From NCBI RefSeq assembly GCF_000499845.2, contig NC_023759.2, positions 35,774,464-35,838,463 of the forward strand: DNA of 64,000 bases, given 5' to 3'. A model generated the notes under the pieces. It ran no database searches. It saw nothing but the letters and a program-made list of their open reading frames with translations, and had not been told where the DNA came from. Position numbers and translations under genes: made by a program. This stretch comes from Phaseolus vulgaris. Lineage: Eukaryota; Streptophyta; Magnoliopsida; Fabales; Fabaceae. Of this stretch, positions 35,466 to 48,992 are shown piece by piece; the first letter of the stretch is position 1, and each line of letters starts with the position of its first letter.

Positions 35466-35829
35466 AAAGTTTTAGAAATATTGTATAGAAAAGTAGTATA
35501 CATGTGGAATAAGCTTGAGATGTTGATCTATGATATCATGCCACCTGGCCAGTGAAAGAACTACTTAGAACTATTTGCATAAGCAATTATGCTACATTTT
35601 TCAACGCATATTCACCAGAACTTAATATGGAAAGGTTTGGATGAACAACAAATTAATGATGATAAATATTCAATCAGTAAAAATTTGAATAAATAATAGA
35701 GGTATTTTATAGATATTTCAATTTTATACAAGCACGTCAACCTAAAGCTACTAACACAATTGCACATAAAATTAAGATTCAAAGCAAAATCACAACTTAA
35801 ATCTATCACTACCCACTATTATACCTTCA

Positions 35830-37240
35830 ATTACACTATAGGGAAGATTTTGATGCAATCCATCCTCCCATTTTTACAAATCTTCTAATTTCTATGTCTC
35901 CACAATTCACTTACGATTGTTATCCACACACAACCCCATATCTAATTGACAACCCCATTGGCCCTAGTCATCTTAAAATTTAAAAAGTGCTTTTTTGGCT
36001 CCCAGTGGTCCGTCGATGCAAACCCCACCCACTCGTAGCAAATAGACCACACACGTCAAAAAAAAAAAAAAAAAGACCACACACGTCAAGCTACTCTACA
36101 TGTACAAAAAAGGTGGGACGTTGTTTCCTCTACCTCCCCACATAAACCACACGTATTCGTACTTATCTCCCTTCTCTCCAGATTTGCTTTAGATGCAATC
36201 TTATCTTCCAAGACCCTCCATGCTAGATGATGTTCTGCTTTTAACCTCCAAAAAAAATCATACATAGCTACATCATCCCCCTGAACTTCCTCTTTAAGGA
36301 TTCTGTAAGTAGATTTAATCGTGAAATCCTTTGTCTCGCTTTCTTTCCAAACCCATTTGTTCGCCTTATCCACCTTTAAACTCTTCTCATCCATAAGAAG
36401 AACCAACCGTTGCTCCTTATTTTATCTCATTCAAACAAATTCCTTCTCCAACCTATCCTCCAGGACCACTCTACTTTATTATTCCACACTTCTCCTTGCC
36501 AAAGTTTGGTTTCCTTATTAGAGCAAATCGAAAAAAGCCTAAAAAAATTGTCTTTGAGTCACATGCCTCCCCAACCATAGGTCCTCCCTCAAAATTATGT
36601 CCCTCCTATTCCCGACCTCTCATTTGAAGCTATCCTCAAGCTTGCACTTCCAACCCTCAAACTTCAGACTTCCTTCAAATCTCTCCACCAAATTGAGTCT
36701 GACCTATTATGCCATATCCTCTTTCCTAAAATAGCCACATTGAATTGCCTTAGCTCTATCATACCAAGCCGTCCCTCTTCCTTTATCTCACAAACATTTT
36801 TTCCACGATGCCCATGTTAACTTCCTTCCTTTCGAGCTCCATCATCACAGGAAATTCCTTTGCAACTTCACAATCACCTTCTCCACCATGATCGACAATC
36901 TATACAACGACAAATAGAATAAGGGGAGAGATGATAACACATATTTTATCAAGAAAAGTCTTCTTGCCATTGAAATAAACTTGCCTTTCCATCTTCCAAG
37001 CCGATTCCTCACTCTTTCCACCATCCCCTCCCAAAACTTACATTTTTATGACTCCCCTACTAGCATGCCCAAATACTTAAATGGAGTTGTTTTGATCTCA
37101 CAATTCAAGATCGCCGCAAAATTTTATAACCTGTAAACGCTGCTCCCCACCCCTCTGATGCTACTCCTCTTAAAATTAACTTTTAATCCTAATGTTAATT
37201 CAAAACAATTTAAAATAACCTTTATAACAAATATTCAAAG
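35830..37240 (-). mobile_element. 5'-truncated LINE, same family as 11460-16440
   Basis: Minus-strand reading gives FKYLGM (near 37080), LGRWKGKFISMA (near 36980) and, at 36406-36086, an open frame with zf-RVT: WVWKESETKDFTIKSTYRIL then AWRVLEDKIASKANL and CGLCGEVEETTSHLFCTC. The match to the larger LINE stops near 37235, just before the catalytic RT box, as expected for incomplete reverse transcription. The right side continues with unrelated DNA. A short duplication, 'gaccacacacgtcaa' on both sides of a 17-A run, sits at 36046-36090. Confidence 0.85.
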
Positions 37241-37589
37241 CTTACAACATATCATGATGATCTGGCTGGAAGTTGTGGATCCATTGTGGGGGTGTGGAAG
37301 CATATCTAATTGTGACCATATGAAAAACAAAAGGCATTAAAGAAAACAATGAAGCCAATTATGGGTGATCCTAATTCCCAAGAACACGATTACCGAAATA
37401 AGCACAACCTAGAATGGTGGTGAGAATATATACGTACAAAACATTTTCCCATGTGAAGTAAATGGAGGAATTCAATGAGAATTTTTGTAGGGTTTGAGAT
37501 ATGACAACTATATATGTATTGCGTTGGTATGCCAAACCCATGTTCTTGATTTGGAGATGGTGAAAGAACAAATGATGATAGGGATCCCA

Positions 37590-38445
37590 CAACTATGAAG
37601 CACAGACACGGATACGACACGAACCCGAAGATACGATTAAATTGAAAATTACAGGACACGGGACACGACTATATATAAATTAAAATGTAGTAATATACTT
37701 TGTTATATGTAAAAAAATATAAAAGTTGGTTGTATAAAAGAAAATTTAAATTCAAATCGGCACTGTATGGACGTTCAATATAAAAGAAAAAGCAGATCGT
37801 GCTCTGAGGATGCATGTATGCATTCAATTAAAAAAAACATTGGGCAGTGCAAATCATTGGACAATCCACAAGTGATAATAAAACAAAAAAAAACATTAAT
37901 AAGAACACACTTACCTCTTTCCAAATACTTAGTTTCTCTTCTTTCTTCTTCTTCTTTTGCGTTCCTTTCTTTTTCTTTTTCTTCTTTTGTGTTACGAACC
38001 TACAACTCAACAACCCTCACCATCACACCATAGTGCTACGCTGCGTTCCAACTCAGGTTTTAGTATAGCGTAACTATTTTGTTCTTTATTTTTGTAATTT
38101 TTATATGATTTATAGAGTGTATTTTTCAGATTATAAATCTTTTTAAGGAAAAAATATATTATTTATTCCTGATTTTTTTTTCTTCCTCTAAGTTATAATG
38201 GATTTCCTTAAGATTTTTGTATAATTTTTTTTATTAAAATGATTTGTTTGAGATTTTGTGTGAGAAAAGATGTTCAAAGAGTGGACTGTGTCCAAGAAAT
38301 GAACCGTGTCTCTCCGACATTCCCAAAAACAAGATCGTGTCTGATCCACAAAGATGTGTCCGACACCACATCGTGTATGCCTCCATCACGTGTTCACATC
38401 GGAAGTGTATACACAAAAATGACACATACATTTCCGCCATAGCTT
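37590..38445. mobile_element. Possible DNA-transposon remnant with TATGAAGC ends
   Basis: The left end reads 'tatgaagcacagacacgg' and the right end, inverted, 'tatgaagctatggcgg'. Both ends are rich in 'gacacg/cgtgtc' words and the middle is AT-rich. No target duplication was confirmed and there is no transposase. Confidence 0.3.
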
Positions 38446-38849
38446 CATAATATCACCTTCAGGTCCATAATGAGCGTGAATTTTTCACCTTCTGGTAGTA
38501 GAAGTGTTAGCACTGTGAATCTTTGTTTTTGAATGAAGATAGGGTTCATGGGTGAAGTACCACACATTCTCGTTAGGGTTTCCTTTCACCCACGTCCTTT
38601 TCTCATCTTCGACCCTTCCACAAGTGCCTCATCATTAATTCTTCCATACTATTATATTTTTTTTTATTGCCATGATTTTTTATGTTTGGTCTAATATTGT
38701 GTATCTAGTCTTTTTAGAGAATTTTATGTAAGAATTTTGTAGAACTAGTTCGTGTACCTTCCTTATAAAATTTGAAATATTTCTTAAATAGTTTTATTTA
38801 TTGATTTTTTATTTATCAATGGAAGAAATCTACTATATACTACTTCCTC

Positions 38850-39151
38850 TCCCTCGATATTACTAAACTTTTATTACTTTTTTATGTATTAACAACAGCA
38901 TTATATTTACATGGCTTGTTGAAATAATTTTATTATGACTTTACTTTCTCCACAAATTCAAATTCATTAACTTTGTTAAAGTATAGAAAATAACTAATTC
39001 ACAGATAAATTAGAAATAACATAAACATTGTTTTATTAGAAACTGATAACCATTCAAAACTAGTATTTTCTTAGGTGTCTAATTTTCATATAACTATTTG
39101 TGTATATATAGTATTTAATTTGTACAAGGAACCATCTTAATGTTCCTAATA

Positions 39152-39192
<41 letters not shown>

Positions 39193-39560
39193 TCATGTTG
39201 ATAAAAAATCAATTTAATTTTAGAAACTAAAACAAAAGGTCATTTTAAAATAGAAGAAGTATATTTCGAGAGATATCAATTAACAGATCAATGTAATGTT
39301 ATCTTTGTCCCATAATGATTGTAGATTTATTTTTTTTCTTCAGAAATATTAAAAATTAAGAACGACAGTAAATGTCACTTTTTAAAATGATTTTTCTAAA
39401 ATAATTTTAACCTTTTAATAAATATATTACTTTTATTGTCACATAAAGGGTATTTAATTTGGAAACAGATAGGGGAAAAAACAGGTTTTTTCAAAACTTA
39501 AAATATCAATAATTTAAAAAGAACAAAATTGTTGTTATTTTGAGACAGAAGAAGTATACT
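38850..39560. mobile_element. Possible pair of Stowaway/mariner-like remnants
   Basis: Ends resembling the plant Tc1/mariner terminus appear at 38850 ('tactacttcctctccc'), 39250 ('aaaatagaagaagtat' inverted), 39302 ('ctttgtcccataatga') and 39540 ('gagacagaagaagtat' inverted). They pair as two adjacent short elements. The similarity is weak. Confidence 0.3.
39152..39190. repeat. (AT)n microsatellite
   Basis: About 19 AT dinucleotides. The surrounding 38450-40380 region shows no gene. Confidence 0.9.
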
Positions 39561-40379
39561 ACTATTGAAGTTGCCTTGGTCGTTGAATAGTCCTGGTCTT
39601 GCAGACTTTTGAAAAGCATGTTTCAAAGAAAATGGCGATTAGGCACTTGTGTAGAAATTGTACAAGGTGTTGAGGTAGGTGGTGGTGGTAGCGGCGTTGG
39701 CGGTGGCGGTTCTTTCTTCTTCCTCTCTCGACCCTTTAACTGATCTTTTCATGCTTGGCACTGCTGACTGCACTTCAGCATTTGATGTGAAATTCTTTTC
39801 TGTGTAAAGGTGGCTTCCATGATTGTCTCTTCCTAGATAAACTCTCCAAAATCACTATCTCTATTTTTTTCTCAATTTCTGTCCCAACAAAATGTTAAAT
39901 TTAAAGTAATGTCTTGTACACAATTAAAAAGATAACTATAAAATATATGTACTTTTATTAGTTCAGAAATTTTTGTAAAAGACATTACTATTAAATATAA
40001 AAATCTAATGTGATTAAATAGATCATTGGTGGATACTTTAATTATATATACTTTTCATCCAAAGTCAAAGTATGTAATTATGTGATAGTAAGAACTTTCT
40101 CTCCATCAACCTTTTCTTAGTAAAGACAACCTTGTCCTTCTAAATACACTAAATGACAGAAATCCAAAAACCTCTCCATAATTTATTTCTCTTTATTAAA
40201 ACACACACAATGGAATTGATTAAAGTAGTCCAATAGTGAGTTGTGTTGTACTGAGCTCACAATTAGCTAAGTTTTACACTTGTTCCATACAGTTTAAAAT
40301 TTGACATGTTATAAACAAATGTGTTACACTTTAATTTCTCAGCTCTTCCACGTAGAACACAAGATGCATCACTTAATGG

Positions 40380-41140
40380 GATTGTTTTCTAACTCAGGTT
40401 TTGTTTAGTAGCTACCTTATTTAGCAGGAACCTCCAAGTGAAGGACTCATGAGCAGATGGTAATAAAACTTGTAGGCTCCACAACATATTAAACATTTAT
40501 GAATTATCACTCGTACATGGATTCACCATCTTTGTCTAAGCCGATTTTACTATGTAACTCTTATTGTTAGTGTCTCTCCATAGTCATCCTTATCCCTGTG
40601 TATGGCTTGTTGTGCTAGACAAGTCATGAGCTCTGCTAATTGTGGCATTTCCCACTCAAATCACTTTCTTCTTCATTTCAGTTCCCAAACACATCTTCTA
40701 CTTAACCATCTCCCAAACATATTTAGTGGTTTTTCTGTAAAAAGGGAATTCCTATAAATCCTAGGAAACCTAATGTTAAGCTGGTTATTTCCTACCCACA
40801 CATCTTCCCACGGTTTGATCTTGGATTCGAAGCCTACCTGCCACCTAACATTGGAGTCAACCAACCACTATCTTGCCCTACTTCGCAAACTTCTTTTAAG
40901 TCATTCCTCCACCTGGATTTGTACTTGTTTGTCATATTCCCATTTAGGTTCTACCAAGAGCCATATTTCAATTCTAAAACTTCCTTCCATAAACCTGTCT
41001 CTGAGGAACACAATTTCCATTTCCACTTAGCTAGTAAGGCCTTATTGAAAAGTTCTATGTGTCTAATTTCTAACCCCCTTATTGTTTTGATATGCATATG
41101 TTATCTCATCTTATCCATGCTAGTTTCTTTATAACCTATC
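40380..41140 (-). mobile_element. LINE 3' fragment (zf-RVT region)
   Basis: On the minus strand RGLEIRHIELFNKALLAKW lies near 41090-41030, then VDSNVRWQVGFESKIKPWED and VWVGNNQLNIRFPR (40864-40740) and WELKWRRKWFEWEM (near 40650). This is the conserved order downstream of LINE reverse transcriptase. It is truncated at both sides, and the upstream part is cut by the LTR-like fragment starting near 41150. Confidence 0.75.
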
Positions 41141-41149
41141 TTCTAGAAG

Positions 41150-41730
41150 TTATGCCTAAAGGTGCGGTTTTGACCATGGTCAACACCCTAGGCAACCCCT
41201 CTCGCCATTTCTATCCTTCACCCATCTTGCCCACCAAGGCACCCCTTCCTATAAATAAGGTGTCTTGCCTCATGCATTTTCACCTAGATTTTGAATATAG
41301 TAAAGAAACTCTGCTTGAGTGATTAGTGAGCTTTGTCTCCTAAATGAATTCAAGTCTTATCTTGAGTGTGTGAGCATTTCAAGCGGCGGCTCTTCCTCAT
41401 TTATCTTGGAGTTCCCACCCTCCAAGTGACTTGTTCATCTTTCCCAATCTCCATAAGCTTTCTTCATCTCATCTTTTCCATTCATTTCCATTTCTCCTTT
41501 TACTTTCTTCATTATGTTCTTGTTTGTGTCTTTTTCCATTCGGTCATCTTCTTCATTCCTTGCTTCATTTTATGCTCTTTAATCTTCGCCCTTGCATCAT
41601 CCACACCATATTCTTGTGTTTTTCTCTTTGCCTTTCTGAAGTGAACCTTCACACTTACTTAACCACTTGGTTAAGTTCGTGTCCAATGGGAATCTTCTTA
41701 GGGTTCTCACCTTAAATTGTTAATCTCAAA
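41150..41730 (+). mobile_element. LTR-like fragment, probably Ty3/gypsy
   Basis: The block 'tataaataaggtgtcttgcc' (41250-41269) looks like an LTR TATA box and start region, followed by a pyrimidine-rich leader and 'ggcggctcttcctcattt'. No duplicated ends were found. The minus-strand LINE stops where this begins. Confidence 0.45.
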
Positions 41731-42279
41731 ATCATAAACAAGAGAAACCAATTAAAATGTGCAATCCTAAAATCAACTCACATCAGGAGACAAAGGAGTG
41801 TTGTTGTGGTTGTAAAGGTATGGGACCACTGCAATGTAAGAGCGATTCCTGGTCTATGTCTTACCTCTAGCTGACAACAAGAGTTTCGGGTATAAAGATG
41901 TCAAAGTGGTGCATATATAGAGTAATCCTATTATCTTTCATGGCTATTTGGGTGAGTGGAACGTGAGACAACAAATCTGTAGTTGATGGTTCTCTGTGCA
42001 ATCATGGAGGAATTCAAGATTGAAGGGTGCAGGCAGCTAGAAGGCGCAGTAGCAGACAACACTTAACCTGCTGGCCTATTACTTTGATGAACCACCAGAT
42101 GCAGATAGGCAGGAAATTTTTGAAAGTAGCAGCGTTGTCAACTTGTCTTGTACAACAAAATGGTTTTGTTGTGGAGCTACAAAGAAGGAGCAATAGCAGG
42201 ATTTTATGCATAATAGAATGCTCTGGTGGTTCTGTATGAGAATTATATGTATGAAAGGCTCTAACCAATGTTAGGCCAA

Positions 42280-42432
42280 TTTTGTGGACTTGGTTGGTTT
42301 TTTGTTGGTAGAGTGGGTATACCTCATAGCAATCACCTCTTCATGGTAATTGTTTATGGTTTTTTGGTATATGGGTTGGGACACCCCTAAAGTGTTCCAT
42401 TTTAATTTATTAATTCTTTGTTGATAAAAAAA
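42280..42432 (+). mobile_element. Retroposon 3' tail (copy a of a shared family)
   Basis: The stretch 'gggttgggacacccctaaag' then 'ttaatttattaattctttgttgataaaaaaa' matches the ends at 57059, 57486 and (inverted) 56066. The A-rich 3' end and repeated 'ttgttgataaaaaaa' identify a LINE or SINE tail. The 5' limit is unknown. Confidence 0.6.
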
Positions 42433-42439
42433 ATGTATA

Positions 42440-45400
42440 CTATGACCATACTACAATCCAAAAGCTCTCATCAACTATCTAATCCATTCCAAACTACCCT
42501 AAGACAAAGTGTACTAAAGTAAAAAGATATGATCAACAAATTCTCTCCTTTACAATTCCATACAACCAAAGAAGCCAATTACAACAAATATGACAGGAAG
42601 CACGCATTGAGGTACATGGAGTTGAGTATGCAGACATAATGATAAGATCTTCACACAGACAAACCCCAGTGTACACTTTGCTTGAACATCACCAAGTAGC
42701 CTAACAAAATTGTGTGTAACTAGAAAAATTGTATCATCATTAGCCTCAAATACCTCGTGGAGAGCAAAAACATAGTAGAGGAGTCACTGGTCAGCTTCAA
42801 AAGTTCCTTAGAAAAAAAAAAGAGAACCTACAATATAGACTTGCAACACAAAACACCTCTTACCTTTGTGCATCATCTATTCAAACATATATTAAGACCA
42901 TATACAAAATATGAAGAAATCTCATCCTAACTTTAAATAATCGATTCAATAGACAAATAATAGAAATGGTTGCTACAAATATTTCAAACACAAAATTGGA
43001 CATTGACACCATTCAGGATATGAAAACTTTTTTTTTTTTTTTTTTGTTTATGTTTAATCCACATCCTTATATTTAAGTAAGTCAATCACCACATTTCAGT
43101 CATATCAACCTTTCCTATTTAAAAACAATATTATTTCTATGATTCCACACCTCTCTCGTACTATCCTAGTCATATCTCATTCCACACTTCATTATGCTTC
43201 CTCTTCAAGATCAAGAGATGGAAATGATGGTAATTTTACTTAATATTTTCTAAATAATCTTATACACCTCAATATTCTCTTCAAAATAATAGTTTTGTAT
43301 TAGCTTAGAGTATGTGTCCCAGCATCCCTCCGTGAATCGAGACACACTTGTTCCATCCAAAACATATTGATGTGGTATGATAATCGAATAGTTATTGTGG
43401 CAAAAAGTTGGAGCTACATATCACCAACAACAAAACCCTAGCCAAGTACGATAAAATTGCATAATTTTGTTCTTGAAAATTTTGCCTCCCCACCACCCTC
43501 ACCTTCATGAACTTTAGCAACACATAGTGGCCACACATGGGATATGCAAATAATGACAGAAAAGAGAAGAAGGCTATAGGTTAAGCTTCCTACAAGATAA
43601 GATAGCATGTGAAACAAGGTGTAAATCATATTCGATGTTGGATCATGTACCCAAATCCCAAATAGTGCTATATAGAACACTAAATCATTATATAATTTAT
43701 CATTTTTAATGAAAATAATTTTATTACTACAACTGGTGTATTCAAATGGAAATAATAAAATTCCTGCTAACTTGTCTCCTCTCTAGCTTAACCATACTAC
43801 CATAATTTTTGTGTTTTTCCACTTGCTAATTTAATTAGCATTTTCTCCCCTGTAATGCTCTTTGCACAAAACAACAGGGTTACTTATGCTTAGGATGCAT
43901 ATAACTACTAAAATCTAAACTTTTACTCATATCTGCATGGTGTTTAGTGTGGCCTACACTTTCTGTGTAATTAGAACTCCATCAAATGCATTTTCATGGC
44001 CAAACAGGTTTTCTGCCCTAGCCCCATGGCGAAGTTTAGCCCTTTGAATTTCGAATTTCGTCCTTGTATTATATCAATTCTTGCTACTGTACCCTATGTT
44101 ATACTGCATAATCTTTGTGTCAGTATAAGGTCTTAGCAAGTGTAGAACATATTAACACATCAGGTAATCAAATGTCACATCCCATCATATTACTTATCTA
44201 GAAGCATAACACATAACATGTGTTATTATAGTAACATGGTCATAAAAGAGATTCATTTAAGAAAAATCCAATAAAAAAAAACTCAACATAGTAAAGCAAA
44301 ATTGAAAAATAAAAGGAATTGTGATAATAATAAGACAAAAACAACTATTAAACTTAATGTTAGTTTATGTAAGCATAATATTCGAATTCACTAATCATTC
44401 TTCTCTTTCTCTTCAAGTTTTATCATTGAACATTGCATCTCATCAAATTTTACTCGTTAAATAAGAAACGAGACTGAAGTTTGATGAGAACATTTGATAA
44501 ATGTTAGACAGTAAAGAATGTGTTACTAGTAAGCATTATTGACATATCTCATGTGATCCCAACTACCTTTGTGTATAATTAACTAGAATAACTACACAAA
44601 GCCAAGAAATATGCTTGAAAGTTCCTTAACTTCACATCTTGAGGTCTCTTCAGGTTCGCTATCAAAGAGTGGTGTTTGTCATTGTCTCTAGCTACACATG
44701 ATAATGATCATGATCATGAACAAGTTTAACTCTCCACTTAAGAATTAGCATAGTTGGGGACACTTGTTGCTCAGTGACTTGAGTCAAAGAAAGAAGTGAC
44801 CCAATTCTCATTCAGTATTCATACAGACACTTCATGAAGTAGAAGATTAAACCAGTATCAGATATTTGATCCATTGTTTTAGCAAAAGTACCTTCTGTAA
44901 TATTTATTTTGGACAGATTCTGGAAAATCTGAGCACGGGACAAAGAGATTCGCAGAATATATGTTTGATGTTGAAGAGTAAGAGATAGCTACATGAGTTT
45001 TGATCATATAGGCATGTGATGTGCCAACAAATAAAATAAATTGGTTAGATTTGTGATGGCTAAAGTTTTGTTATGAAGACTTAAAAGTTGGAAGCACGAG
45101 GATACCTTATCGCTATCACAACTTAAATTTGAGTCCAGAGACTTTGAATGTGAAAATGGTCCTCTTGGCATAACACTGATGTGGAAGTAGGAATTTGTGT
45201 AAAAGCATGATAAAGGAGGAGTAAATTAGGTGTGTTTTGGACGCATGGCATGCACAATATGAGTAGCGATTTGCCATCAACGCAGGCACTTGTCTGCCAA
45301 AAGCTTTAGGGTTTGAGATCTCTTTGTCAATCATTTTCAGAATAGCTGTAGTCACCTTATAGAAGTCTCTCGCCATTTCACCACGTGACAACGACTTCCT

Positions 45401-45600
45401 ACCTTGTATTATCTAATTTATGTCCCCACTCACAATGTTACTCTTCCAAAACGTGTAACATATTTCACATCATTTCAAATTTGTGCTTAAAAATAATTTA
45501 TCAACACTTTCTCCTCAATCAACTTACATATATTTTAGAATAAAACTGTGGGAACACTAAATGAACGATATTTGAATTGAGTGGCTTAATGGTGTTAAAA
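42440..45600. other. Intergenic DNA, mostly unassigned
   Basis: A poly-T run lies at 43027-43045. No convincing gene is seen except the coding-like minus-strand patch listed at 44820-45430. Confidence 0.4.
44820..45430 (-). pseudogene. Unrecognised coding-like fragments
   Basis: On the minus strand one open stretch (about 45430-45220) reads GRKSLSRGEMARDFYKVTTA and continues ILKMIDKEISNPKAF. After an AT-rich gap, a second (about 44940-44820) follows a good acceptor (cccgtgctcag) and reads IFQNLSKINITEGTFAKTM then stops after LYEY. The composition looks like real protein and the arrangement like two exons. I recognise no family. It could be a gene relic or part of an unlisted transposon. Confidence 0.3.
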
Positions 45601-45639
45601 TATCTAAGATGAATTAGTTGGATAGAATGAGGGACAAAG

Positions 45640-45980
45640 CGCCTTGGATATGTTACTGCTAACATCTTGAAACACTAGTTGGCACGACAACTTCGAGCAT
45701 AACCTGTTTTATGGATTGGTCTGGGTGCTTCTATAAAACCGATGGATCCTATATTTTAACTGGTTTTTTGGTGGATATTTTACGGGATGGTTGTTTTAAG
45801 TTTGTTTGTGGAAATTTTTTTGATTGGAAGGGTGACGTAATTATCTGTGTAAGTAGTTTTTATTAAGAGACTATTTGATTTTTTTTGAGATTGGTGGCTC
45901 ATTAGCCATAATTTTTTAGTTGAATTATCCCTTAAATACTCCTTTAATTTTATTCATTCTTCGTCTATAAAAAAAATAAA
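45640..45980 (+). mobile_element. Diverged retroposon tail (copy b)
   Basis: 'gttttttggtggatattttacgg' upstream and 'ttttattcattcttcgtctataaaaaaa' at the end parallel the tails at 42280 and 57486, but the 'gggcaccc' hairpin word is lost. Confidence 0.4.
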
Positions 45981-46166
45981 AATTAATACTAAGTTAAAGA
46001 CATAATTAGTTGTTTTTCTTATCTACAATAAAGAAATGTACCTTACATTTATTAGAGATAAAGTCAAATATTTCTAAATCAGTTGCAAGGAACATATAAA
46101 ATATTCTTCTGGTGTGGTATTGAGTAGTAACTATGGTTTAATGTTATGACTAAGCTATTTAGTTAG

Positions 46167-46452
46167 AACTACTAGAAAATCATTAAATAGAAACTAACTT
46201 TAGAGACTAAAAATAATTAGTTGTGATATTTGATTAAATTAGATACTATTTTAGAGACTAAAAAAATAATTGATATCTAAATTAGTTTCTATTATTGATA
46301 AATAGTTTCTAAATTGGTATCTAATTAGCTACATAGGTTTTAGTTACCAATAATTTTTGTAGTCTCTAATATAATATCTAATTTAGTTAATATAGCAACA
46401 AATTATTTTTTGTCTCTAAAATTGGTTTCTATTTAATGTTCTTCTTGTAGTG
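46167..46452. mobile_element. CACTA-type fold-back MITE, copy 4 (286 bp)
   Basis: The left end is AACTACTAGAAAATCATTAAAT (first base mutated) and the right end CTTGTAGTG. The expected duplication is imperfect (TAG and TAT). A central deletion relative to copies 1-3 removes about 100 bp. Confidence 0.75.
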
Positions 46453-46489
46453 TATGTAGGTATTATTTTTATAAAACCCATGATAAATA

Positions 46490-47881
46490 TCAGTATAAAA
46501 TTTTGACATTTCAGCTAGACTGACACTCAGACCTTAACCATCATTGATCATCACATGAAGTAATCTATTAAATAAAAAAAATAAACATAAGGAACTGGAC
46601 GAAATTGATGCAAAGAAATACAAAACCACTTCCAACAATCTAAACAAATTGATACATGTATAAATCTCATCTTACAAGCTTACTTTTGAGGTTGATTTAA
46701 ATTTAAACTTTTGACTTCCTAATATTAAACATTCTCTTTTAAATAAAATAGTGATGAAGTTTTGGCAATCTTAATTAGATCAACTTAACATATCCTTTGT
46801 ATAAAAGATTTATATATATATATATATATATTATTAGCAAGAAAAGATATAATAAACGTGGTCCACTTCAGGGGTAGTCACACCCTCTTACAAAGCAATA
46901 GAGACATACACCTCAAGAAAACTTCAATTGCCTATCCTACAACAACTAGCTAAAAAATGACTTAAAACCTGCAATCCTATCAACAACTATTAATTGAGTA
47001 CATACATATCATGGATTCTAGACACCAATCAAAGAACGAGAAACTCATTGAAAGTACCTTTGACAAGATCCAAGAACAAACCTTTAACCTGTGCCAAGGA
47101 GAAGACTTTAGAATAGTCTACCACTCCTCTATTGAATAAACAATTATTCATATGCCTCCAAATCTCGTTTACCAATGCAATCCAAACATTACCAAAAATA
47201 AGATTAACTGAGGTGCTTGCATCAAGAATTATAAATTGCTCGAAATGTGACCCAGGACAGAGAAGATTTATTGAACTCACTCTTAACCAAGCGAAACAAA
47301 GATTCCAAGCTAGCCAGGCGACTCTGCAACTGAAGAACAGATGACTTGTCGACTTCTCTGACACCCTACACAAACAACAAAGATTGCTCTCAACTTGAAC
47401 CCCTCATCTCTCCAGGTTGACCATGGTAGCAATCTCGTTTTTAATCACCCTTCAAGCAGTGACATGAGCTGAAGGAAGAGCCTTAATCCTCTAGAAAAAG
47501 TTGTACATCCTCAAACAATCATCTGCTTCCTCTCCCATTAATAAACAGTAAGCAGACTTGACAGAAAACTCTGCAGATTTGCAACCCTTCCAAACCCATC
47601 TTTCCTTAGTCTCCAAGGCGAGACTCTTATAGGATACAACCTCAAACAACTGGCATACCTGAGACTCTTCCCAAGAAAAAAACTCCCTTCTCTAAGTTAA
47701 GTTCCACTGCCAAACATTATCGACCCAAACTCCATAGTCGCTTAACTTTGCCTCCTTATTGTCAAACAGAGAAAACAACCTCGAGAATCTATTTTTCAAG
47801 ACTCCAGATCCTACCCAGTCGACTTCCCATAACAAAATATCTCTCCCTTTTCCAACCACCCAGTTATAACAGTCTTAAATT
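46490..47881 (-). mobile_element. LINE 3' part, left half of a split LINE
   Basis: Minus-strand reading gives CYNWVVGKGRDILLWEVDWVG (47870-47810, written across the insertion side) and the zf-RVT frame at 47373-47029 with CRVSEKSTSHLFFSCRVAW. The 3' UTR near 46500 ('cagctagactgacac') is shared with the LINE at 17790. The upstream part of the same LINE resumes at 54377, on the far side of the inserted LTR element. Confidence 0.8.
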
Positions 47882-48979
47882 TGTTAGAATTAATGGCCTA
47901 AACAAGAGGGGGTGAATTGTTTGTCAAAAGATTTTCGAAAAGATTGGATAAGAATGAAGTTTTAACAATAATCACAGAAGAAGTAATCAAGAAAGCCCAT
48001 CAAACAAGGTAATTGAAACTTTTTGCAGAATTTCAATCGGTTGAAACTTCGTTTTAACCGGTTGTTTATGGCAACAACAATAACAAAATTAAATCAAATA
48101 GTATAAGGAGTGAGAGAGAGAGAGAGAGATTACACAACCAATTTATACTAGTTCACTCAACCCTGAGCTACATCCAGTCCCCAGAATAACCACTAGGTTT
48201 CCACTAGTAACCAATCACAAATTACAATACACAACACCACAAAGAGGTGATCTTGATACCACAAAACCACTCACCCTCTTTGCCTACACACAACCTTAGT
48301 CGGAACACCCTCTAACCTTACTGGTTTACACACTTCACAATTACAGAAAAAAGAACTATTACAAGAATCAGAAAGGAACAAATTACACCTGGATTTACAG
48401 GAATCACAGAGCTCCTAAGATCAGATATTGAACCAATTCACAACTACTTAGCAATCTTGCAAAACTTTGATTTGAATCTCTTCTCAAAAACAGTGTCAAT
48501 CTCACTTTCTTGTGTATACTTATTGTTTTTTGAAATTCAAAGAGAAGCCATATTTATAGCTCTTAAAACTAGCCGTTTTAGGCAGTTAATCATGAGCCAA
48601 AACAGTTTTAATCCAACTGAAAACTGATTTAACAGGTTTTTGAAAAGCTGTTATAATATGTGAGAATCAACTGGTTGAAATGTCGTTTTAACCGGTTGAA
48701 TTGGTTAGACAGTTAGTCAACCAAGTCAAAAACAGTTTTGAAAACCTTCAGCTAAGCTAAGAGACAAACTACCGATTATATCGTGGTTTCAACCAGTTGT
48801 TTTCCTCTTTGCTTATATAAACACTTTTCTCTTTTAAAATAGATTGAACCAGCTTGTGTAAAGGACTAGGAATGATCTTTACAAGAATTCTAAACACCCT
48901 AGACTAAGCTCTTAACCAAAAGCAACACAACATCAACCTTCAACACAGATTTGGATCATCAAAGCTTCCATGTTCTAAA
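47882..48979 (-). repeat. 3' LTR of the pol-less element (1098 bp)
   Basis: On the plus strand it starts TGTTAGAATTAATGG and ends ATGTTCTAAA (the partner LTR ends TTCTACA, so the outer CA is mutated). It carries a short (GA)9 run at 48112-48129 where the partner has a long one. Dyads start at 48034/48055 and near 48668. Confidence 0.88.
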
Positions 48980-48992
48980 ATCTCCCTCTATT
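48980..48992 (-). promoter_or_regulatory. Polypurine tract
   Basis: 'atctccctctatt' on the plus strand is purine-rich on the minus strand (AGAGGGAGAT) directly before the 3' LTR, where plus-strand DNA synthesis is primed. Confidence 0.65.
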
